In this document: positions 20,249 through 29,964 of the stretch, piece by piece
How positions within the stretch are numbered: the first letter of the stretch is position 1
Layout of the letters: every line of letters begins with the position of its first letter
Assembly (NCBI GenBank): GCA_007280125.1
Contig: QYPT01000081.1
Location: 1-44,079, forward strand
Direction: 5' to 3'
DNA: 44,079 bases
Origin: Streptomycetaceae bacterium
GTDB taxonomy: Bacteria; Actinomycetota; Actinomycetes; Nanopelagicales; Nanopelagicaceae
Made by a program: the position numbers and the translations under genes
The notes under the pieces: generated by a model
Seen by the model: the letters and a program-made list of their open reading frames with translations, nothing else
Database searches by the model: none
What the model was told of the DNA's origin: nothing

Positions 20249-22021
20249 CTAATTACCTAAAGCAAGCGTTGTTGCTAGCCACTCTTCTTCTAAAACAACC
20301 TGATTGGCACGTATTAGAGCCAACTCATCGGAGATTTCTATTAGGCGAGGCGCATCGTAGGCAGAGCTTTCTTGCTCTTCTAAGAGCGCCGACAGTTTCT
20401 CGGCCGCCTTTTCTATCTGTCGCTCAACCCTCGCAAGGTCCTTCTTAAGTTGGCGTTCCTGTGCTGCGTTAGAAACCTTCTTGGTGGGTGCTTCAGTTTC
20501 ATTATTTGTTGCAATCATTGCCTCGCGCTGCTCTAGATATTGATTAACTCCGCGAGGTAAATCACGCAATTGCCCATCTCCGAGCAGCCCAACAAATCGA
20601 TCACATACGCGTTCTAAGAAGTATCGATCGTGAGAGATAACCAAGATCGTTCCGCCGTAACTGTCCAACAAATCTTCGAGTTCGGTCAGTGTTTCAATAT
20701 CAAAATCATTTGTAGGTTCATCGAGCAATAGAACGTTTGGGCTATCCATCAATAAACGCGTTAATTGGAGTCTGCGTTTTTCGCCTCCAGATAGATCGCC
20801 AACTGGTGTCCATTGTGATTCACGGTCAAAACCTAGCCTTTCGCACAATTGCGAGGCGGAGAGAGTTTTTCCATTACCTAATTCCACATGATTAGCAATG
20901 TTTTCGACTGCTTCCAGTACGCGCCATGCTGGATTCAATTCATCCAAATGTTGCGTCAAGAAAGCAGGTTTTACCGTTACGCCAGTGACTAATTTGCCTG
21001 ACGTAGGTTTAATTTGGCCCATGAGCATCCGCATAAGAGTGGTCTTGCCAGCACCGTTTATGCCGACCATGCCGATTCGATCCCCTGGACCGATATTCCA
21101 ATAAACATCATCAAGGATTTCTTTATCTCCTGCGTGAATTTTCGCGTGATGAATTTCGTAAACAGTATTGCCTAAACGATTACGTGCGAATCTAAGAAGT
21201 TCGTTGCCATCGCGAGGAGGTGGCTCAGTTGAAATGAGTTCGTTTGCTGCATCGACTCGAAATTTTGGCTTAACAGTTTGCGCTGGTGCACCTCGTCGAA
21301 GCCAGGCTAATTCTTTGCGGATTAATTGATTGCGTCGACCTTCCATGGCACTTGCTTGTCGAGCGCGTTCTGCTTTGGCTAAAACAAAAGCTGAATACCC
21401 GCCGTCATATTCTTCTACGCTCCCATTAACGACTTCCCACGTCCGATCAGTCACCGCATCCAAGAACCAACGATCGTGCGTAATAACCGCAACAGCTAAT
21501 CCTTTTCGTTCATTGAGGTGACGCGAAAGCCATGCCACTCCCTCAACATCTAAGTGGTTAGTTGGTTCGTCTAAAAGTATTAAGTCAAGATCATCAATGA
21601 GTAATTTCGCCAACCCGACGCGGCGACGTTCACCACCGGATAAGGCGATAAATTTGCGGTCAAACAATTCATCAGAGTGCCCACCGAAAAGTCCATCAAA
21701 GATCTCTCGGATTCCAGAATCTCGCGCCCATTCATGTTTGGCTTTATCGCCTAGAACCACATCCCGAACAGTGGCATTCATATCGGCTACATCAACCTGA
21801 GAAAGTAATCCCACTTGTGTTGCATTAGAACGTGTAACTCGACCTTGATCTGGTGGTTCAATCCCAGCCATTACTTTTAGCAGCGTGCTCTTGCCTGACC
21901 CATTTCGACCAACAATTCCGATTCGGTCGCCCTCGGAAATCCCCAGCGAGACCTGATCGAGGAGTTGCTTAATATCGAAGGCTTTAGAAACGCTTTCGAG
22001 GTTTACTAAGTTGCGAGCCAT
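20249..22021 (-). CDS. ABC-F family ATP-binding cassette protein
   Basis: Two ABC domains (GRNGSGKSTLLK, LSGGERRRVGLAKLL; GINGAGKTTLMR, LSGGEKRRLQLTRLL), no TM segments. Confidence 0.95.
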   Translation of the reverse strand: MARNLVNLESVSKAFDIKQLLDQVSLGISEGDRIGIVGRNGSGKSTLLKVMAGIEPPDQGRVTRSNATQVGLLSQVDVADMNATVRDVVLGDKAKHEWARDSGIREIFDGLFGGHSDELFDRKFIALSGGERRRVGLAKLLIDDLDLILLDEPTNHLDVEGVAWLSRHLNERKGLAVAVITHDRWFLDAVTDRTWEVVNGSVEEYDGGYSAFVLAKAERARQASAMEGRRNQLIRKELAWLRRGAPAQTVKPKFRVDAANELISTEPPPRDGNELLRFARNRLGNTVYEIHHAKIHAGDKEILDDVYWNIGPGDRIGMVGINGAGKTTLMRMLMGQIKPTSGKLVTGVTVKPAFLTQHLDELNPAWRVLEAVENIANHVELGNGKTLSASQLCERLGFDRESQWTPVGDLSGGEKRRLQLTRLLMDSPNVLLLDEPTNDFDIETLTELEDLLDSYGGTILVISHDRYFLERVCDRFVGLLGDGQLRDLPRGVNQYLEQREAMIATNNETEAPTKKVSNAAQERQLKKDLARVERQIEKAAEKLSALLEEQESSAYDAPRLIEISDELALIRANQVVLEEEWLATTLALGN

Positions 22022-22088
22022 AAGGCGCGAAGTCTACCTAATTAGAAGAATTGTCTGACCGCACAGAATTTTCCCTTAGGCTTAGGCC

Positions 22089-22715
22089 ATGACGCAATGG
22101 ATTGAATCGAGTTCTAGTTGGCTCGTTAGCCATAACCTGGCTGTCCCACTGTTTATTTTGCTCATAACCTTCGTCTTTGCCGAAGATGCAGCATTTGTAG
22201 GGTTCGTTTTGCCAGGCGAGACTTCATTACTTGTGGGTGGCGTTCTAGCCCAGCAAGAAGTCTGGCCACTATGGCTCTTTCTTTCATGTGCGATTGCAGC
22301 AGCAATTCTCGGCGATTCTGTCGGTTACGAAATTGGTAAGCACTTTGGTCCGCGAATCAAAGTTTCCGGTCTAGGCAGATTCGTAGGAGAAAAGCGTTGG
22401 ACACTCGCGCAAAGAATCTTCGATAAATATCATGCGGGAGCAATTTTCTTTGGCCGCGCACAAGCACTATTGCGCGCCCTGGTTCCGGCCCTTGCCGGCA
22501 TGAACCATGTGCCTTATCGCACCTTCCTTAAGTGGAACGCGACGGGGGGCATCGTCTTCACTACAGCAGTTGTGATGTTGGGGTATCAATTTTCAACGCA
22601 ATTAAGCAAGGTTGAACATGCGCTGAAGTATTGGACTTTCAGCGTGCTGACAATTGCCGTATTTGTGATTTTATTCCTTAAGCGCAAACTCGAAGGCATA
22701 ATTGAATCTGATTAA
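22089..22715 (+). CDS. DedA family membrane protein
   Basis: FVLPGETSLLVGG; GDSVGYEIGKHFG; FFGRAQALLRALVPALAGM. Confidence 0.93.
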   Translation: MTQWIESSSSWLVSHNLAVPLFILLITFVFAEDAAFVGFVLPGETSLLVGGVLAQQEVWPLWLFLSCAIAAAILGDSVGYEIGKHFGPRIKVSGLGRFVGEKRWTLAQRIFDKYHAGAIFFGRAQALLRALVPALAGMNHVPYRTFLKWNATGGIVFTTAVVMLGYQFSTQLSKVEHALKYWTFSVLTIAVFVILFLKRKLEGIIESD

Positions 22716-22736
22716 GAACTCCAGTAATCTCTGCAA

Positions 22737-23180
22737 ATGATTAAGGTATCCCGTCGTAAGCTTCTTCAAACTGCCGTTGCAATCATTCCTGGTTTCCTAC
22801 TTACGGGAATGAATACGGCGCAAGCCTTCTCTCTTAAGGAAGCTGCAACTACAAAATTGGGATCGTTAGTAGATAAATCATCAGCGATAAAAGTAGGAAA
22901 ATCTCATATATACAACGGGCAGAGCGCTACAGGACAACAGGTTAAAGTAGTCCTTACGCGCACCAAGAAAGGTTTGTTTGCTTTCAACGGCGCCTGCACA
23001 CACCAAGGTTGTGGTGTTTCAATTCAAGGATCAACACTGGTTTGCCCATGTCATGGATCAAAATTCAAGGCTGACACGGGAGCCGTTGTCACTGGCCCAA
23101 ACGGATCACCGCCAAGTTCTATAAGTCCTCTTGGTAAATTTAAAGTTACTGAAAGCAAAGGCAATATTTACATTAAATAG
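22737..23180 (+). CDS. Rieske (2Fe-2S) protein with Tat-like leader
   Basis: SRRKLLQTAVAIIPGFLL leader; CTHQGC and CPCHGS cluster ligands. Confidence 0.94.
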   Translation: MIKVSRRKLLQTAVAIIPGFLLTGMNTAQAFSLKEAATTKLGSLVDKSSAIKVGKSHIYNGQSATGQQVKVVLTRTKKGLFAFNGACTHQGCGVSIQGSTLVCPCHGSKFKADTGAVVTGPNGSPPSSISPLGKFKVTESKGNIYIK

Positions 23181-23182
23181 CT

Positions 23183-24574
23183 TTACAGCACTTCAAAAAC
23201 TTGCATACGTTTTGGCGCGACTGTTTTCCAGCCTAATTCACTATGAAGTCTCTCTACTAGTGCGGCCTGGGCATCTGGCTCACCATGCACGACAAAGACT
23301 TGTTTAGGATCTTTGGTCTTGCGCAACCACGCCACCATTTCATCTCCATCGGCGTGAACCGAAAAACTTTCAACTTTTACTATCTTCGCGTTTACGGGAA
23401 CCCATTTTCCATGCATCTTCACTTCCTTTTTTCCTTCTTCAAGAGAGCGCCCGCGACTTCCAGCTGCCTGGAATCCAACCAGAATCACTGTATTTTTTGG
23501 GTCGGGAAGCATATTTGCTAGGTGGTGAACCACTCTGCCGCCGGTGGCCATGCCCGAAGCAGAAATTATGATGCTTGAATACTCAAGATTATTAAGTGAC
23601 TTTGATTCATCAACTGTTCGCATCTCACTTAGATTGCCCGGATCAAAAGGATCAGATGACTCCCATTGCTTGGCAATTCCAGCGAGTAATTCTGGGGCGT
23701 TAGTTCTGATTGCATCTCGATAGTAATCCAAAGCTTTCAGCGCCATGGGCGAATCGACGTAAATAGGAATATTGGGAATGGCTTCGGTTTCAATTAAATC
23801 ATGAAGCGCCATAAGAATTACTTCTGTCCGGTCAACAGCAAATGCAGGAATCAGGATAGAGCCGCCACGTTTAATTGCTGAATTAATTATTTCAGCAAAC
23901 GAATGTCTTGGAGTTTCGTGAATCCTGTTGCCATATGTAGATTCCGTAACAATTACATCGATTCCTGTTGGTGGAGGATTATCGGGTGGAGAAAGTAAAG
24001 GGTGGTTTCCGCGGCCCATATCGCTTGTAAATAGAAATGTTTTCCCGTCAACTTCTAGGACAATAAAAGCTGAACCAAGAATGTGACCTGATGGGTAAAA
24101 CGAAACCCATGAATCACTTGTTAATTGCGTCCTCTCCCTAAAAGGTACAGGGGCAAAGTAAAGCAAAGTCTTTTCGGCATCTTCAGAGTTGTATAAAGGA
24201 AGTGGCTTCTCGTGTTTAGAAAATCCTTTTTCCGCGGCAAAACGTGCGTCTTCAACTTGTAATCGTGCCGAATCACGCAGAACAACAGCTGCTAACTTGG
24301 CTGTGTAGTTGGTAGTGATGATCTTCTTTTTAAATCCGTCCCTAACTAATGCAGGTAGGTAACCTGAGTGATCTAGGTGCGCATGCGTTAGGACAATTGC
24401 ATCAATTGTCGATGGCTCCACTGGAAATGAATCCCAATTCTTGCGACGGTCCTCTCGCAGTCCTTGAAACATACCGGCGTCAACAAGAATCTTAGATTTC
24501 TCACTTGCGACTAGGAACCTACTACCAGTGACCGTTTCGGTAGCACCCAAGAAAGCAATTGTTACCTTTCCCAT
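23183..24574 (-). CDS. MBL-fold beta-CASP hydrolase/ribonuclease (CPSF-like)
   Basis: LTHAHLDHSGYLPALVRDGF; TESTYGNRIHE; ISASGMATGGRVVHHL; VESFSVHADGDEMVAWL. Confidence 0.94.
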   Translation of the reverse strand: MGKVTIAFLGATETVTGSRFLVASEKSKILVDAGMFQGLREDRRKNWDSFPVEPSTIDAIVLTHAHLDHSGYLPALVRDGFKKKIITTNYTAKLAAVVLRDSARLQVEDARFAAEKGFSKHEKPLPLYNSEDAEKTLLYFAPVPFRERTQLTSDSWVSFYPSGHILGSAFIVLEVDGKTFLFTSDMGRGNHPLLSPPDNPPPTGIDVIVTESTYGNRIHETPRHSFAEIINSAIKRGGSILIPAFAVDRTEVILMALHDLIETEAIPNIPIYVDSPMALKALDYYRDAIRTNAPELLAGIAKQWESSDPFDPGNLSEMRTVDESKSLNNLEYSSIIISASGMATGGRVVHHLANMLPDPKNTVILVGFQAAGSRGRSLEEGKKEVKMHGKWVPVNAKIVKVESFSVHADGDEMVAWLRKTKDPKQVFVVHGEPDAQAALVERLHSELGWKTVAPKRMQVFEVL

Positions 24575-24628
24575 GCAAAATACTCTATGCCAATTTTTGT
24601 TGCTACGCTAGATTTATAAGTCACACAT

Positions 24629-26470
24629 GTGATTGGGGAGCTCGTGAAAGCTAAGTCTGCTGATCACATGCTTTTCTACGCATCTGGCTTCACTTTGTTT
24701 CTTGGAATTGCCACAAATCTGACAAGTCATCATCAATGGGCTCAAACAATTTGGGCGCTTGGTGGAATTGCTGGACTCGTCCCTGCACTGAAATGGATCA
24801 TTGACGGGATTCGAAGTAAGCAAATGGGATCAGACATCTTGGCAGTTCTTTCTCTACTAGGCACTCTGCTTACCTCAGAAATGTTTGCTTCATCTGTCAT
24901 ATCTCTCATGCTCGCAACTGGTCGCGTTTTAGAACGGTGGGCCGAAGGCCAAGCCGAGAGGCAATTGAAATCACTTCTCCAACGGCTTCCGCGCAAAGCC
25001 CACCTCGTTAATCCCGATGGGTCGTTAATTGAAATTGATGCCGAAAATATCAAAATCGGTGATGAGTTGCTTGTGCGCTCTGGAGAAGTTGTACCGGCCG
25101 ATGGTCATTTGATTACAACTGCAATACTTGACGAATCAGCGCTCACCGGTGAACCCCTACCCCGTACCCGCTTATTTGATGAAGAAGTACTCAGCGGAGT
25201 TCTCAACGCAGGAACACAGTTTCGTTTCACTGCGTCTAATACTTCGCAAGAGAGCACCTACGCAGGAATTATTCGTTTAGTGCAATCGGCCCAGGCACGA
25301 TCGGCGCCCGGTGTCCGTATCGCAAACAAGATGGCTTTACGGTTTGTTCCTATTGCCTTGCTTGTTTCTGGTGGCGCATGGCTAATTACTGGGGAAGTCT
25401 CTCGTGCAGTTGCAGTACTCGTCGCGGCGACGCCTTGTCCTCTAATTCTTGCTGTGCCAATTGCTGTTGTTGCAGGAATGTCTCAAGCAGCAAAACACGG
25501 CGCAGTTATTAAAGGGGGTGCAATTCTTGAACTTCTTGCCCGCACAGAAATAGTTCTACTAGACAAAACCGGAACCCTCACTCATGGTGGTCCAGCAATC
25601 TCGGAGATTCAAACAGCGCTAGGGATTAGTGAAGATACGATTTTGCATTTTGCGGCATCTTTAGATCAATACAGCCCACATATTGTGGCTAAAGCTATTG
25701 TTTCCACTTCAAGAAATAAAGGAATTGATCTCGATTCTGCATCCGATATTTATGAAGAGCATGGTCATGGTATTAGTGGAGTTATAGGCGCAAAGAAAAT
25801 AACTGTTGGACAAATTAATGGCGAGCGCCCTTCGTGGTTCACGATGAAGCAACCACTACTTGTCGCCGTCACAATAGATGGAGTGCTTAGCGGAGTTATC
25901 GGATTAACTGATCCATTACGCGCTGAATCAAGGGAGATGGTCTCGGCACTTCGTGCAGCCGGAGTGAAGGATGTACTACTTGTTACTGGTGATCGCATGG
26001 AGACCGCACGCGAGGTTGCAGATGCCGTTGGTATTACAAACATCCATGCATCTGTCACCGCATCTGGGAAAATGGATCTTGTTCGAAGTGAAATGGGTAA
26101 GACAAAAGGTGTAGTTGTGGTTGTCGGTGATGGCATCAACGATGCTCCCGCACTTGCCGCCGCGCATGTTGGTGTTGCAATGGGAGCTCGTGGAGCAACG
26201 GCTGCGAGTGAAGCCGCGGATGTTGTTATCGTCGAAGATTCCATTGATCGGCTCACTCACGCCATTTCTATCGCTAAGAAAGCCCACAAAAAAGCGCTAC
26301 AGGCCGCTGGGATTGGGATGTTTCTCTCCTTGATAGCGATGTTTGGAGGCGGCTTCGGATTCCTATCGGCAAGTGGTGGAGCAATCGCACAAGAGTTCAT
26401 CGACATCATCGCCATCCTTTGGGCGCTGACCACACTCGTGGAATCCCCAACGGTCAAATCAGGGGCCTAA
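24629..26470 (+). CDS. Heavy-metal translocating P1B-type ATPase (TPCP class)
   Basis: ATPCPLILAVP; DKTGTLTHGG; GDGINDAPALAAAHVGVAMG; no N-terminal HMA domain. Confidence 0.93.
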   Translation: MIGELVKAKSADHMLFYASGFTLFLGIATNLTSHHQWAQTIWALGGIAGLVPALKWIIDGIRSKQMGSDILAVLSLLGTLLTSEMFASSVISLMLATGRVLERWAEGQAERQLKSLLQRLPRKAHLVNPDGSLIEIDAENIKIGDELLVRSGEVVPADGHLITTAILDESALTGEPLPRTRLFDEEVLSGVLNAGTQFRFTASNTSQESTYAGIIRLVQSAQARSAPGVRIANKMALRFVPIALLVSGGAWLITGEVSRAVAVLVAATPCPLILAVPIAVVAGMSQAAKHGAVIKGGAILELLARTEIVLLDKTGTLTHGGPAISEIQTALGISEDTILHFAASLDQYSPHIVAKAIVSTSRNKGIDLDSASDIYEEHGHGISGVIGAKKITVGQINGERPSWFTMKQPLLVAVTIDGVLSGVIGLTDPLRAESREMVSALRAAGVKDVLLVTGDRMETAREVADAVGITNIHASVTASGKMDLVRSEMGKTKGVVVVVGDGINDAPALAAAHVGVAMGARGATAASEAADVVIVEDSIDRLTHAISIAKKAHKKALQAAGIGMFLSLIAMFGGGFGFLSASGGAIAQEFIDIIAILWALTTLVESPTVKSGA

Positions 26471-26487
26471 TACCCCCCTTAGGGGTG
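26471..26487. promoter_or_regulatory. GC-rich palindrome (CsoR-operator-like or short terminator)
   Basis: TACCCCCCTTAGGGGTG directly after the ATPase stop codon; ACCCC-N5-GGGGT inverted repeat. Confidence 0.3.
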
Positions 26488-26567
26488 ATACCAGGGGTGG
26501 TAACTCTATGAATCTTCGCTAAACTTCGGGACACCTTTGATACAGCACTGAATTTCGGAGAGAACCT

Positions 26568-29132
26568 GTGAATAGATTGAAGTCGGCTTCCCTGGCACTG
26601 CTCGTGCTTACCTCTCTATTAGTTGTGCCCACAGCGACATCGCAAGCCGCAGGAAGTGGTTCAAACTTTCAACACTCCGACGGTCAGACGCAATCCGAAG
26701 AAACGCCTTGGTCATTCGGTGACGTACCTGGAGGTAGTCCTTTCGCAAATGGTGGCCACCATGGAGTCGAGTATCCGACCCGCGAACGCGCGCGCAGTTT
26801 CGCAACACCAGGTATTGGGTCAGGAAATGTCGTGTATCACGCCAATGGTTCAATTATGCCGGATCCAAAAGTTTATTTAATTTGGTATGGCAGTTGGGCC
26901 AGCAATGCGTGTTCAGATAATTCAATTTCTTCAACAACAACCCCAGGCATCATCAACTACATGATTAGTAATCTCGGCACTAGCGCGTGGAACTCAGTTG
27001 ATACCTCTTACTTTCACGTAATCGGCAACACAGTTGCGTACGTGAAACCAACTATGCCAATTATGGGTTGCATGGTTAATGCGAGCGTTCAAGGAACAAC
27101 TTTAAATGCACTTACTTATACATCAACAAACGCGACCAATTCAATAAATGACGTAGTCACCTATGGATTAAAAAATGGTCTTTCTACAGATCCAAATGGA
27201 ATATATTTGGTTCTTACCAGTGCGGATATCGTTGTCAATGGCTTTGTTAATTCAACAGGAAGTGCCTTTTGCGGATATCACGACAACATGTCTGCACCAA
27301 ACGGAACAAACTTAAAATCCGCATTTGTGGGCGACCCTGGAACGTATGTTGCCTCATGCGCAGGACAAATTGCGGCTTCTCCCAACTCCAACATTATCGC
27401 TGATGCAATGGCATCAGTTATTGCACATGAGTTAGTAGAAACGGCTTCGGACCCACTAGGTAATGCCTGGTATGACGGCCTTGGATACGAAAACGCGGAT
27501 AAGTGCGCATGGGACTTTGGCACCGCCTCAGATAAAACGACGCTAGCAAGCGGCGCCATAAAGAATACGATCATCGGTGGGCGCGATTACCTCATTCAGC
27601 AAAACGTTGAGGCTAACACCAACATATGTTTATTGTCTGCTTCTGCTCGCCCTTCTGCACCAACCATCACTTCTTTCACCCCTACGAGTAGCACGATCGG
27701 ATCAACTGTCACTATTACGGGCACCAATTTTTCTACAGTCGCAGCAATTGGCTTTGGTGGAGTTTTGACACCATCATTTACTGTTAAGAGTGCAACGTCT
27801 ATCACCGTGAAAATTCCAACCGGTGCACTCTCTGGACCTGTAACCGTCACAACTATTTCAGGCACAGCAACAAGCGTTACATCGATAACGCTACCTATCT
27901 CAAAGCCGACTATCACAAGCTTTACGCCTACATTTGGTTCGCCCGTAACAATCACCGGAACTAACTTATTGGGCGCAACGGCAGTTACTTTTAATGGTGT
28001 GGCTGGCGCGATTACCGGAATACCCACTGCAACTTCTCTTACTGCAACACCACCTGCCACGGGAACCACTGGAAAGATCACAGTGACAACATCTGGCGGC
28101 ATTAGCACTGCAAGCACCGCTACTTATTATTTCCCAGCAACATTCTCTGCGACTGCGCCATTCACACCTACTTCGGGAGTGGTCGGTGCAACGGTCACAA
28201 TCACCGGGACGAATCTATTAGGTGCAACTGGCGTGAAATTTAACGGAGTAGCAGCTGCTGCTCCAACTGTTGCTACAACTGGCCTATCTTTAACAGCCAA
28301 GGTGCCAACCGGTGCAACTTCAGGTCCTATTACTGTTACAACCCCTGCTGGATCTGTTGTGTCATCCTCAAACTTCACCGTGACACCGCCTGCACCAACA
28401 GTCACTAGCTTTACGCCAATCTTTGGTACTCCAATCACAATCACAGGAACTAATCTTCTTAATGCATCAGCCATATCGTTTAACGGCACTGCTGGTGCAA
28501 TAACGAGCGTTACTTCTTCAACGAGCCTCACGGCTACAGCGCCAGTATCTGGCACAAGTGGAAAAATTACTGTTACAACACCTGGTGGAACAAGCGCCGC
28601 AAGCACAGCTGTTTACTACTTCCCTGCTGGTGCCATAACTGCTCCAACAAGTGCGGTCGTCGATGCGACAATCACCATCACTGGAACCAACCTTCTTGGC
28701 GCTACTGCGATTAAGTTTGTTGGATCTACAACGATTTCTGTTGCACCAGCTGCCGCCGCAACTTTAACTAGCGTTACGGTCAAAGTTCCTGTCGGAGCAA
28801 CATCGGGAACCATCACGGTTACGACACCTGCAGGAGTATCGCCAAGCACAGCACTACTAATTGCACCAACAATTACTAGTTTTACTCCAACCAGTGGAAC
28901 TAGAAATGCAACCACAATCAAATCGGTAACCATTACTGGAACTAACTTCACTAACGCCAGTGCTGTCTCATTAACAGGCGTCTCGGGGGTCACTATTAAA
29001 TCGACTACAGCCACTTCTGTTGTTGTTACCTTTGTCTTGCCACTCGCATTGGCAACATCAACAACGGCAAAGTTCACAGTTACAACGCCAGCAGGCGCAG
29101 TAACCAGCACTGGAAGTTTTACGATTCGCTAA
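26568..29132 (+). CDS. Secreted protein: EXORDIUM/phosphate-induced-protein-1-like N-terminal domain plus six IPT/TIG repeats
   Basis: Signal peptide; VVYHANGSIMPDPKVYLIWYGSW, GIYLVLTSADI, FCGYHD, SVIAHELVETASDPLGNAWYDG, CAWDFG; then six ITSFTPTxGxxVTITGTNLLGATAVxFNG repeats. Confidence 0.85.
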   Translation: MNRLKSASLALLVLTSLLVVPTATSQAAGSGSNFQHSDGQTQSEETPWSFGDVPGGSPFANGGHHGVEYPTRERARSFATPGIGSGNVVYHANGSIMPDPKVYLIWYGSWASNACSDNSISSTTTPGIINYMISNLGTSAWNSVDTSYFHVIGNTVAYVKPTMPIMGCMVNASVQGTTLNALTYTSTNATNSINDVVTYGLKNGLSTDPNGIYLVLTSADIVVNGFVNSTGSAFCGYHDNMSAPNGTNLKSAFVGDPGTYVASCAGQIAASPNSNIIADAMASVIAHELVETASDPLGNAWYDGLGYENADKCAWDFGTASDKTTLASGAIKNTIIGGRDYLIQQNVEANTNICLLSASARPSAPTITSFTPTSSTIGSTVTITGTNFSTVAAIGFGGVLTPSFTVKSATSITVKIPTGALSGPVTVTTISGTATSVTSITLPISKPTITSFTPTFGSPVTITGTNLLGATAVTFNGVAGAITGIPTATSLTATPPATGTTGKITVTTSGGISTASTATYYFPATFSATAPFTPTSGVVGATVTITGTNLLGATGVKFNGVAAAAPTVATTGLSLTAKVPTGATSGPITVTTPAGSVVSSSNFTVTPPAPTVTSFTPIFGTPITITGTNLLNASAISFNGTAGAITSVTSSTSLTATAPVSGTSGKITVTTPGGTSAASTAVYYFPAGAITAPTSAVVDATITITGTNLLGATAIKFVGSTTISVAPAAAATLTSVTVKVPVGATSGTITVTTPAGVSPSTALLIAPTITSFTPTSGTRNATTIKSVTITGTNFTNASAVSLTGVSGVTIKSTTATSVVVTFVLPLALATSTTAKFTVTTPAGAVTSTGSFTIR
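27911..28890 (+). repeat. Tandem ~489-bp higher-order repeat (two-TIG units) inside the secreted protein gene
   Basis: AGCTTTACGCC at 27918 and 28407 start homologous blocks; each ends with ...TTPAG. Both contain GKITVTT.GG.S.ASTA.YYFPA. Confidence 0.75.
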
Positions 29133-29133
29133 T

Positions 29134-29964
29134 TTAGGAAAGTCTCTTCCGCTTCATTTCCATAACTCTAGGAACAAGCATCAAACTTGCCCCGATGACA
29201 CCGCAGGTAATGCCTGTCATTTGAACTGGACCAAGCAGTGCGCTAGAAATAGTTGAAATCTGATCAGAAACAAATACGGATACGTCCTGGTCTGCAACCA
29301 ACTTGAGGCCTACCCCTTGGCCAATAATCTTTATGAGCAAAACAACAACTCCAACTGATAATAATTGCCTTCCGGTTTTTAACTGAATGTTCTTGCTGCC
29401 TAAGCGCCAGCAAATCAAAAGTAGAAGAACCCAGGCTACCCAGAAGAGCATAGATAGGTGAGCGTATTTCTTTACATCACTTACCGTGTTTGACGCCTTG
29501 TGAATGTCCATTTTCACTGGTTTAAAGGAAGCAAGATCTTTCTTTGAAACTAGCTCTGCTTTAGCGGCAGTATTTATTTGATTGGCTGCAAGTCTTGCCA
29601 GAGCACTGAAATCGACGTCTACGCTTTGCTTACCTGCTGTAACACCCGCGGAGAGCTGATCTAAAGCCGACTTAAGTGATTCACGAAATTCTGGCGATGC
29701 GGATAGTGATCTGATGGTTTTGTTGATTTCTTTTCGATTTTCAGAAATCGCCTTCGCTGTTGCCGGGTCAGCATCTTTGCTTATTTGATTAATTAAATCG
29801 TCGACTGTTTTTGTATCTGTTGAGAGTGTTTCTAGCGTTTTCGATGCAATTGCGCCGGCGCTATTTATTTGGCCCACTGCAAGACTTACTGAAGTTCCTA
29901 AAATGGCTACAAACAATGAAAGCCACGCAATCACTGTAAAAAACCCAAGTCCAAAACGTTTCAT
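29134..29964 (-). CDS. Hypothetical membrane protein with N- and C-terminal TM segments and an extracytoplasmic helical region
   Basis: MKRFGLGFFTVIAWLSLFVAILGTSVSLAVG...; three hydrophobic segments near the C-terminus. Start set at 29964 rather than 30174. Confidence 0.75.
   Translation of the reverse strand: MKRFGLGFFTVIAWLSLFVAILGTSVSLAVGQINSAGAIASKTLETLSTDTKTVDDLINQISKDADPATAKAISENRKEINKTIRSLSASPEFRESLKSALDQLSAGVTAGKQSVDVDFSALARLAANQINTAAKAELVSKKDLASFKPVKMDIHKASNTVSDVKKYAHLSMLFWVAWVLLLLICWRLGSKNIQLKTGRQLLSVGVVVLLIKIIGQGVGLKLVADQDVSVFVSDQISTISSALLGPVQMTGITCGVIGASLMLVPRVMEMKRKRLS

Noticed and set aside
18714-22715. Two DedA genes flanking the DMT and ABC-F genes as a possible composite element
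   Set aside because: Proteins are clearly diverged paralogs and no flanking nucleotide repeats or mobility genes are seen.
25765-26256. 163-aa minus-strand ORF opposite the P-type ATPase
   Set aside because: Antisense of conserved ATPase motifs; Ser/Thr/Pro-rich shadow.
27596-29110. Three long minus-strand ORFs (173, 159, 164 aa) opposite the TIG repeats
   Set aside because: Shadow ORFs of Thr/Val-rich repetitive coding sequence (ACN/GTN codons); Val/Pro-rich composition and no domain sense.
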